Source: Strix aluco (lineage: Eukaryota > Chordata > Aves > Strigiformes > Strigidae). Taken from it: 64,000 bases of DNA. The stretch spans positions 90,164,704-90,228,703 of the forward strand of contig NC_133971.1 in the NCBI RefSeq assembly GCF_031877795.1, read 5' to 3'. A program made the translations under genes and the position numbers. Each line of letters opens with the position of its first letter. The stretch's first letter is position 1. Shown here piece by piece: positions 51,701 to 64,000 of this stretch. The notes beneath the pieces were generated by a model. It did not search any database. It was not told the DNA's origin and saw nothing but the letters and a program-made list of their open reading frames with translations.

Positions 51701-52706
51701 CACTGAAAGGAAGAGAGGCAGTATTTACTGTGTTTATGCAACATCTTCCTTTGCTTAATACCAGATTTGTCTGTGTCAAGGCTAAATCAGGATTAGCCTC
51801 AGAAATACTAAATGATGTTAGAAGTCATGCAGTCCTGTCTAGTCCATGTAGAACATGGAGATACTGGGAATATCAAAAAACCCCAAACCAAACCAAACCA
51901 TTGTCATCAGTCCCATCTCTAAAACTAGGAGTTTCACATTAAAGATAAGGGCTGTCAAATGGCTGGAAATCAAGCCCAGAAATCAAGGCTTATCTCCCCT
52001 GTTCCTAACTCAACTTGTGGTTCATCTGTCAGGAGCTAATGAAGGCTGAATACTGAGCATCCAGAATACTGAAATCCAGTGATTTCATCCAGAATTCTGT
52101 AACCTTGGGTCTTCCGAGCAGTCAGCCCATACAACTTGTTCTTGAGCCCTTAAAGGGCAATTATGGTTTTCTCATTAACTTCAATTGGAGAAGAAAACAC
52201 CAAACTTCATATTGCCTGTCCCTCAGCACCTCCTGTCTGTGGCAGGGAAGCAACAAAACCCAGCGCACTCTCAACAATTTGGATGTAACTGGTGCTTAGA
52301 GAACTAACACTTGCAATGTACCCTTTAGTGACTGGTGGTTACAGGGAAACTACATAAATCTCAGCTTAAGGGTGGAATTCACCTCATTTAATATTAGCTT
52401 ATAAAAGCAGTGTTTAATACAAGTAGGTCATCTAGGTTGCCTTTAAAACTTTTTGAGAAAAAAGGAATTGCAAATAGTGGTACAGCCCAGCCTCAGGCAA
52501 TTAATTAAGGCAAGTGTGATTATATTGCTCTTAAATGTTACTGCCTCCTTCCCTTGACTCTAAAGCAAGGTGAGGCTGGCCTAGACAAGGTAAAACTATG
52601 TATCCCAACATAACAACAATTTTAAAGAAATTAACAATCTTTTTTTTTTTTTATGGCCTGAAGCCTTATTTGGATTTGGATGTTATAAAAATGGACTCCT
52701 CTGTAA

Positions 52707-52774
52707 GTGGGTGGGTGGGTGGGTGGGTGGATGGATGGATGGATGGATGGATGGATGGATGGATGGATGGATGG
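52707..52774. repeat. Compound (GTGG)n(ATGG)n microsatellite
   Basis: Five to six GTGG units are followed directly by about twelve ATGG units in the same register. The two blocks differ by a single G/A at one position of the tetramer. This explains the local Gly-Trp-rich and Asp-Gly-Trp-Met reading frames, which are not genes. Confidence 0.95.
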
Positions 52775-53108
52775 ACAGACTAAATTTTGTCATTAGATGC
52801 ATGGTGAAAACTTACGTTTGTGTTTTGATTTTCTTTTTAAAAGTTGCTATTATTGTTGCTTCTTATTTGGAACAATCTAAAAGAAATATTCAGCTACTTC
52901 AGGGAAGGAAGCATGGGGTGCGGGTGAAAATATGACCCACTCTTATAAAAGAGTCAAACTTGTTTTCCCTAACTTAGTTGAAAGTGATGTGCCCTCATTC
53001 CCATGGCAAGGAACATTTCGTTTAGTGCAGCTGACAGGTTTTTCAAGGTGTTTCTGCACATCCTGTAGGGAAAGCAAATTGTCATCAAAATTGAAAATTC
53101 AGAATACG

Positions 53109-53128
53109 TTTTTTTTTTTTTTTTTTTT
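53109..53128. repeat. T20 homopolymer
   Basis: Twenty T follow agaatacg and precede ccctgaagg. Simple sequence only. Confidence 0.85.
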
Positions 53129-53771
53129 CCCTGAAGGTCCTTAGGGCTCTTGAAATGCTAAGTAGAAAACTGAGCTCAATGCATATGGAGGAGATTTTCA
53201 TATTTTAAAAGACAGACAGAGTGTCAGCCAGCAGATGCAGCAACTCCAAGAATCTTCAAAAAGGCAGAAGCAGAAAAGTTTACTGCTTGTTCGGCGGACA
53301 CGTTATTTTAGCCTGTGTTCTGCAGATTGAGAGGCAGATTGCCTAGGGTCAGAGGGTGACCCTGCTCTGCAGCATGAGTATTATTCCTTTTTTTTTAAAG
53401 TGCAAATTTACATTTGGCTGCAACCTGCCTCCTTAATGATGGATCAGCCTTTTGTGCAGGTATAAGCTCTGATTGATGGGAGACGGGGATGGGAGAGTAG
53501 AATGGAGAAAACAAGTTTATAAATTTGACATAAGATTTGAATCGCAGCAGGAACTCTGCCAGTCTCCTTAGGCATAAAATTGGACTGGCTGGAGATATGT
53601 ACTGCATGTGTGATGTTTCAGCACTTATTGCTTTCATTATATCTTTACTTACTCAGTTAACAGACTACTGAACTTGCAGAATCTGGCAGACTGGCGGTTT
53701 TTAAAACAAATTTTACAATGGGGGGAGGGGGAGGAGGAACTAGAAAAACCTGAAAATTACATACAAGGTCT

Positions 53772-53845
53772 TCATCTGGTGTAATCCAATATTATGTAAT
53801 TGATTTCATTGGTGTTACGCTGATTTTCTGTAGCTGATGACCTGA
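53772..53845. repeat. Possible palindromic amniote repeat fragment
   Basis: catctggtgtaatcc, gatttcattggtgttacgc and tgattttctgtagctga recall a palindromic repeat of the type ctggtgtaaatc...ttcaatgg...gatttacaccagctga seen in reptile and bird DNA. A second possible piece follows at 54001-54060 (gcaactttattgagttcaag). The match is from memory and the family is unnamed. Confidence 0.35.
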
Positions 53846-56800
53846 CTCAGTATTTTTGTTTTGCTATAGCTTTTTTTTTTTTTTCCCCTTCTGAACAGGC
53901 TGTGTTGACATTTCATGTTTCCCATTATTATTATTCCTTCTCCTTCTTTGTTTCAGGAATTATATGGCTTATTGACTAAACAGCATTAGAAAACTAAAGT
54001 TAATGGGCCAAACTCTTCCCTAGTGCAACTTTATTGAGTTCAAGTTATATAGAGATGAATGAGTTCAGGGACTCCTCCAAAGAGGGTTATTGCAGAGACT
54101 GATTCTATAATAAAAGAGAAGTCCACAGCTTTGTTGTCATTTCAATGGAAATTAAACATTGCAAGAAGCCCAGTGCTTTAATCTTCAGCTGATGTGATGA
54201 AATGTGAGGGTACTGAGCACAAAAAGGTAAAATCATGTCTTGTTTTATTCAATTAGAATAAATCCTTTACTATTATCAAAAACACATTTAATAATACTCC
54301 TGCCCATGTCTACCTACTCACTGGAGCACTCGGAGTTGTATGGCCAACCAGAATGGTCACCTTCTCCACCATATCTCTATCAATGGCAAGTGAGAGAGGG
54401 GTTCACTGACTGGTATGACATCTGTCCCAGGAGCGAGGTGAGACTGTGAGAATCTGGCTCCTTAAAATAGCAGAAATGCAGCACCAATCTGGATCAGGAT
54501 CAGAGAAAACAGACTCTTATGGATGGGACAAAAAAAAATAAGGTGTTTTCTAAGTGGGAGTGTTTTAGGACAACCTTCTCACGATCTCAGTGGAGCCAAA
54601 ACCCTTTTTGCTTGGAAAGTGGAACTCACTGAGACAGACTGAAACAGTTGGTGCTGGTAAGAACGGGACTGAACATGTGAAGAGATGCCCGCAAGTCCTG
54701 GATTTCTCTGAGCACAAAGAATGATGCTGTTGTTCTTGTCAGAAGGCTGGGGAAACAAGAACTTGGAAAGTTTTTCTGGTGGTAGTGTCACTTAATGAGA
54801 AAAGGCTTGGCACACACTAGACAGAAAATACTGTACTTTCTACTGTAGTGTTTAGGAGCTAAGTCCTATAACAGCAAAGCACAGTAGAAATGCAGAAGGG
54901 TAGATGACTTCTTCCTCAAAGAACTCGACTAGTCTTTAGTTATGGAAAAGTACAAAATCAGCTAGAAAGTGAACCTTATTAGGTAAAACATCATTCCATA
55001 AATCTAAATTATTGGTGTTGTGAGTTTTCAAATAGAGCTTTATGCAGGTATTTGTGTTATCTGGATGAGAAATTGTAGGGCCACCCTTGTGAGAGTCTCA
55101 GCTCTCTTTAGGAGTATATGCTGCTGGCCAAACAGTCTTTGTTAGACTTTGGATATTTGCTCCCTGCTCCATATGTTCTAGATCTGAATGTTTTCTGAGA
55201 ACATTACAGGAACAGTTTTGTTTCAAGGTTAGAATTTTGAGAAGGAACTCTGTCCAGTTTTTTGACCCAAATGATACTATTAGGTTTGACTTTAACTCCA
55301 AATTAACTGGTTTTTTTTTTTACAGCTAACTAATGTCCTGCACAGATACTTAAAATTATTCAATATGTACAGTATATGAATAAATAGCCTTTTAAAGCAC
55401 CTATAAATAAATGTAAAACATACATCTGAGGAAAGTTTTTTTTTTTTTTCTTAAACCCCATTCTTATCCATTTTTAAAGGAAAAATGGTAGCCAGTGTGT
55501 TAACCACCTCTCCGTTGTAGTTCTAAAAACCTGCCTGTCATTGTGGTATTGGAACAGCAGAAACTCTCTCTGCTGTACATCCAGAATGTAAAGTCTTTCT
55601 TGGGATATTACTAGAGGGAAAAAGGCAGTTGCCAATTCAGTTTTGTTCCAGTTCATTAGTGACCGAAAGTCATTACCATCTGACAGATTACTAAGGGTTA
55701 TGTATAGCTCTTAGTTTTCTCAGTCCAGTTTCTAGTGGACAGATGTTCACATTCAGAAAAGATGAAACAAAGCAAGTCTGACAACACAGCTACTTTCAGC
55801 AACTTTGCTGAAAGTCTTTACCAAGAATGTGGGACCTGGCTGAAAATCTGAACTGATCAGTACTCTTGCTTATCGTGGTAGTCCCATTAGCAGAAAATAG
55901 ATGGTGTATGAGGAAGCAATGCTGTCCTCTGGAAGATGGTATATATTTCTTAGTAGGATTGAGAGGTTACATATTTCTCTGTAGATATCAATCAAATATG
56001 AACTGCAAGTGATACTGTTGCTTCAAAACAAGAAAAATAGCCCCATTCCCTCCAAAGAGAATCGTGTCAGCAGCAGAGCTCTCTACTGCTCCCACTGTTT
56101 TCCCGATGCTTCACCTCATCACGCTTCTGGGACCTGACAAACTATCAGATTGAAAACCAGAAAAGGGATGGGGTAGATTTTAATGCATGAGCAAAGCAAT
56201 CAAGAGTGTCAATCTCATACTTGCTATAGGTTTTCCAAAGACAAGAATGGCATAATATCAGTAACTAAATCTAGGTGTAGCCAGCCAGTTTCTTATAGTC
56301 TTCATGAGAAAAAATAGATTTCTCTTTGTGCACTTTTCCTCGGAAAGTTTGTAAACGCTTACGTGTCTTGAGGTCAATTGGTGTTTCAAGATCAAACACT
56401 CAGGGAAACATTAGCGTGCTACAGGAATGTGTTGTTGGGCTGTGCTGTGGCAGAAAGCCAGGGCCTGTGCCACTGCCCCAGCCACAGAGCAGACCGGTGA
56501 GTGGCCAGGGCAGCTCCAGCCCGCAGCATCAGGCACCTCCATGGGGATGGGATGTTAGCCCACGAGTGGGAGTTGTCTCAGTAGAGCCCATGACTGAGCT
56601 AGGCAGGGCTGTGGTGGAGCAGGAGACTATCTATGGCATTGCTGGGACATGGAACTCCCTGAAATGGGATCCTGGGCCATGAGCAGGGTAGATGGGTGAC
56701 CAGTAAGGCCTCTTGGTCCCTCAGGTCCCTCTCAGTTTCACTTCAAGTCTAGAAGGGACAGATGCCCTTTTTCTGTTGGCACAATGAAGGTCAGAGGTTG

Positions 56801-58384
56801 CTTCAGAATGTACCTGGAGCGTCAGCAATGTCGACACTCCAGTTTGCTTCCAGAACTTGTTCCTGCTATCCCACACACACAGTTCCCTGTACAGTGTGTG
56901 CTAGTTCACTCCCAGACTTCCTTCTGGAATATACTTATTAGTCTTCTTAAGGAAGAAACCCAAGCAGAGTTGCCAGGAAAGTTTGCTTATGCGTGTGCTG
57001 CAGATTGGCAACATGAGAACAGATGTTCCTTGTTTGACACCCAGCACTTGAAATAATCCTGCCCGACTTCAGTAGGCCAGAAACACTCAGCCACTGCAAT
57101 GTGCCTTCATGCCATGCCCTAGATGTCACACTATAAAAACCTTCCTGCAGGCTGCAAAACAACCCTTACATTACATCAAGCACTTTGAGCTGGAAAACAC
57201 ACAGAAATAATTGTGTCTTTTGGCCACAAGAGTGGTCAGTGAAGCTTAGAGAAGAGACGGACCAAATATTATTGCAGTTGGGATACAGATGGACCAGTCT
57301 GCAGGGGCCAAGTCAAGATAGGGTAGACGTGCGTCACACACACTACTTTATTCAGGGTCAACAGCCTACGGTGGCTGTTTTTAGCAGTATAGATGTTGCC
57401 ATGAATGCTGAGTGCCCTGAAGGATCCAGAGAACCGGCAGCAGACAGTAAATGGGATAATGCCCTTATCTAGCTCTGCATCTGCTCCCTACCAAATGGCC
57501 CTGCTCAGCTTTAGCATGCTACCTTGGTTGTAGCAATGTGGCATGTCGTACAGACACTGCGCCCGCTCAGACATCTGTCACCTCCGGCAAGATCTGTGTC
57601 ACTAGTGTAGGCAACAATTCCCAGGCATGTACGGTATGTTCATCACTGTGCTTTCGTAGTGCTTCAAAGTGAAAAAGTACTCTTTCTATCTGCCTCTGTG
57701 GCAGTATTTGAGAACTTATAAATGTAAGGATATTAATATGAGATAGTATAAAGTGACATTTTTGATTGAAATCGCATCTTTCTGCAATTTTATTGTCGAA
57801 AATGTCTTTCCTAAACATTTTTCTCCTCTTTTGCCTCCCACAGACCTAATCTATTTATTTAGTTAGACACACTGGAATCTGAGAAAGTTGGGAAATATAC
57901 CACTTCAAAAACTTTTTTCAATGGCAACTTCAGAGGTCTTCTGTAATTTTTTCCCTTATTTTTTTTTTGGTGATAAACAAAACTTGAATAATAACCTGAA
58001 AATGTTGCTGTAATGGTGAAATCGATGTCAAGATTACTTAACTGATTTTAATTGAAAAAGGATCCAATTTCTTCCTGAGACAAAATAACCAAACAGGTAC
58101 ACACAGAGATATACATTGCTTATCTTTAAAATTGTCTTTTACATTTTTACAGTTTTATCTTTCACTTCTTCTCCACAGCCAAGAAGAGCAATACGTTTGT
58201 TTATCTTTGTTATGGAAAGCGGAGATGTTATGTAAAAAACTGGGCTGGAACCAACCAAACAAACAGAAGCCATCAAAAATTACGAGGCAGGCAATGAATG
58301 AATGGCAGCTGCCAGAGCTGTAGAAACTGTAAATGTGATCAAAAAGTGACAAATTATGATAGGAAAAGCTGGGTGAAAGATTAC

Positions 58385-58421
58385 CTTTTTTTAAAAAATA
58401 TATATATATTTTTTTAAAAAG
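58385..58421. repeat. AT-only near-palindrome
   Basis: C, T7, A6, (TA)5, T7, A5, G forms an almost perfect 37-bp inverted repeat centred on (TA)5. Such sequence can extrude a cruciform and is replication-slippage prone. It lies about 1.7 kb upstream of the PIK3C3 start codon. Confidence 0.8.
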
Positions 58422-59765
58422 TAATTTTAACATAATCTGTGCATTGGGAATTTGTTAATTATGTTTAAATTACATTTTGCATTCATGACACATGCCAGCT
58501 TGGCAGTGCTGGAAAGCAAAGGCTTCATTTTAGTGATACATGGTTTTGGGTCATGTTCTTCTCTAATTTCCTAGTTGTTTTGGAGAAAAAGGAAGAAAAG
58601 ACCTCCTGACCACGGCACTTGCGGGGAAAAAAAAAATAGTGTTGAGGTGAAACAGTCCTTCTTTCCTTAAAGAAGGGTTTTTCCCCTGCTTTGGCGTCTT
58701 TCCCCATTGCTGCTGACTTGCAAGAGAAGAGGACTAGCTGATGACATGTCCTTCCACATCCACCCGTTAACAGTTCTTGCTGTGAAAATGGAGGAGAATG
58801 TACGGGTTCCAAATGACAATTATCTTTTTTAATACAAGCAGCGCATGCTGGAAGAGAGCACCTCTGTCTTGATGCTTCCTCAAGACTAGCGCTGCTGTAT
58901 GTACAGCAAGCTACACCAAAACAGCACTTTTTATACTTTTGTTTAGCAGCGCTGAGAAGTTCAGTGGCTGTGGTGGATTGTAAAACACAAAGGCCCTCTT
59001 TAGTCAGCCCCGGCTGCTCTGCCTACATAGACAGAGTAAGTGTAGGATAGTAATGACAAGTATATTTTTGTCACTTAAAAGCGCCTGCAATCCTTATTAA
59101 CCCTCAAAACCCTAAGGATCGTTTAAAATTATACAATTATTTGCAATATGTAAGTTGTGGGTGATTTTCAGTTGTCTGTGCCAGATGTAGAGTCATTCTC
59201 TACTTGTATTTTGCAATTTTGTTTTGTTAGGTGATGATCACTGATCACCTACTGCTGCTGACAGCTGAGGCTTCAGGAAAAACATAACAAATGAGCAAAA
59301 AATACTCCCAAAGTGTGGTGAGACTCATGGTAAAATCATTATGATGAATTCACCGATCTACCTGTAATGTCGGCGCCCTGCACTGCATTTGCTGCATGCT
59401 GGGCCTCCTTCGGAGGTGTCGGTAACATAAAGGAAGAACCATTAAGTATAAAGTTACCCGGTGTGCGACTGCTCCTGGAGAAACATGAAGCATACAGGCT
59501 GTATGCCTCAGAGAAACGGCACCTGCCTTCCAGAGCACAGAACGGCTTTGGAGACAAGGAATTCGGTCGCAGCACAGAGAGTCACAGCCTGAGGAAAGAG
59601 ATGCTGAGAAATCCAAGTGCTGCTGGGCCTCCTGCTGGAAAACAGAACAGAAGCAGAACCTGGAAGCCTTCAAGCACATCACTCTGGTGGCAGCTACCGC
59701 GCGGCCCGGCTCTCTCTGGTCCTAGGTGGGACAGCCCGCCACCTCGCACCCTGCAGGGGCACCCT

Positions 59766-59773
59766 CCATCTTG
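59766..59773 (-). promoter_or_regulatory. YY1-type motif 1 (CCATCTTG)
   Basis: CCATCTTG is the reverse complement of CAAGATGG, matching the YY1 core AAnATGG. It is the first of four identical octamers upstream of PIK3C3, in the context accctccatcttgccg. Confidence 0.6.
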
Positions 59774-59794
59774 CCGTGCCTCTCCCTGAAGCGG

Positions 59795-59802
59795 CCATCT
59801 TG
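59795..59802 (-). promoter_or_regulatory. YY1-type motif 2 (CCATCTTG)
   Basis: Second identical octamer, 29 bp after the first, in the context gcggccatcttgcgtg. The flanking GGCCATCTTG is a good extended YY1 match. Confidence 0.65.
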
Positions 59803-59853
59803 CGTGCCGTACAGCCGGCGGCAGCCACAGCAGTGAGAGAGCCGTGGGCGCAG

Positions 59854-59861
59854 CCATCTTG
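59854..59861 (-). promoter_or_regulatory. YY1-type motif 3 (CCATCTTG)
   Basis: Third identical octamer, 59 bp after the second, in the context gcagccatcttgaggc. Confidence 0.65.
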
Positions 59862-59893
59862 AGGCCGCGAGGTCAGCTGACTTCGGCTGACGG

Positions 59894-59901
59894 CCATCTT
59901 G
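59894..59901 (-). promoter_or_regulatory. YY1-type motif 4 (CCATCTTG)
   Basis: Fourth identical octamer, 40 bp after the third, in the context gacggccatcttggtaag. The same GGCCATCTTG extension as motif 2 is present. Confidence 0.65.
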
Positions 59902-59958
59902 GTAAGGGGTCGCTACAGCGAGAGGCAGTGGCATCCCCACTCCTTCCTCCCTTAAGCG

Positions 59959-59968
59959 AAATGGCGGC
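59959..59968 (+). promoter_or_regulatory. YY1-type motif 5 (AAATGGCGGC)
   Basis: AAATGGCGGC is in the opposite orientation to motifs 1-4 and matches ATGGCGGC of the full YY1 consensus. YY1 sites in this sense orientation often lie at or just downstream of the start site. The TISU element, in which ATGGCGGC is also the start codon, is only partly matched, because the bases before the ATG are cgaa rather than SAAS. Confidence 0.6.
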
Positions 59969-59976
59969 GGCGGCGC

Positions 59977-60069
59977 ATGCTCAGAGGGCGGCGGCGCGGG
60001 GCCCAGGCGGCGGGGCGGGCGGCGCTCATGCCCGCGGGCTGTTGTGGTGGAGGGTTCGGGCGCCGCTGA
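59977..60069 (+). other. Second upstream ORF, in frame but terminated
   Basis: An ATG at 59977 opens a 30-codon frame with an internal ATG at 60028. It ends at TGA 60067-60069, which is 27 bases before the PIK3C3 ATG and in the same frame. The in-frame TGA sets the PIK3C3 start: no N-terminal extension through exon 1 is possible. Confidence 0.45.
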
Positions 60070-60096
60070 GGCGGCGGGTGGGGACCGGTGGCAGCC

Positions 60097-64000
<3,904 letters not shown>

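Larger units (their letters stand above)
40341..59694. other. Intergenic DNA upstream of PIK3C3, no gene found
   Basis: Nearly 20 kb contain no supportable gene. Contents include a CT-rich tract near 43081-43111, a 31-bp tandem duplication at 43675-43736, (TTTG)n near 44520-44540, T-rich sequence at 45691-45723, a GGGT/GGAT microsatellite at 52707-52774, T20 at 53109-53128, palindromic repeat-like sequence at 53772-54060, and an AT palindrome at 58385-58421. Positions 46640-47000 are locally GC-richer without gene signals. Confidence 0.6.

Noticed and set aside
52598..52935. Gly-Trp-Met-Asp repeat protein
   Set aside because: Translation of the GTGG/ATGG microsatellite.
59380..59405. Partial ZNF143-type motif (gcatgctggg)
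   Set aside because: Only the left half of the consensus is present; the rest does not match.
59367..59789. 140-codon plus-strand frame just upstream of PIK3C3
   Set aside because: No recognised domain. It ends before the gene, partly overlaps the CpG island, and has no splice signals linking it to exon 1. It could be noncoding leader sequence.

Overview
The window looks like nuclear DNA from a bird, and is at least sauropsid. It ends in the first three coding exons of PIK3C3 (VPS34, the class III phosphatidylinositol 3-kinase), split by GT-AG introns. It carries CR1 LINE fragments with the avian-type 3' end, has no Alu- or B1-like SINEs, has one CpG-island promoter, and has ordinary vertebrate microsatellites. 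The species cannot be named from sequence alone.

Layout. Positions 1 to about 59,690 are intergenic and AT-rich by eye, and I can support no protein-coding gene there. This stretch holds decayed transposon fragments: CR1 at 3.1, 32.2 and 32.7 kb; MIR/CORE-SINE-like pieces near 10.7, 12.6, 21.1, 31.2 and 36.1 kb; and a putative solo LTR on the minus strand at 27.3-27.9 kb. It also holds homopolymer and microsatellite tracts, a TAATTA-rich block near 8.0 kb, several short perfect inverted repeats, and one isolated CpG-rich patch with a TATA box near 40.2 kb. In human, PIK3C3 also borders a large gene-poor interval (from memory), so the layout fits.

From about 59,695 to 60,570 there is a CpG island with five YY1-type motifs, a GC box and short upstream ORFs. 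PIK3C3 starts at 60,097 on the plus strand. Exon 1 is 60,097-60,164, exon 2 is 62,003-62,191 and exon 3 is 62,694-62,837. All junctions are phase 2 and the joined frame is open. Intron 3 runs off the right edge and contains a degraded, sense-oriented CR1 reverse-transcriptase relic. The exons encode about the first 134 residues: the N-terminus and most of the C2 domain. The helical and kinase domains lie beyond the window.

There is one gene here, so no gene-gene cooperation can be read from the window. I found no tRNA, rRNA, CRISPR array or operon, and no convincing novel biological system. The observations most worth checking are the CpG/TATA patch at 40.2 kb, the YY1/uORF arrangement at the PIK3C3 promoter, the putative LTR and the TAATTA block.
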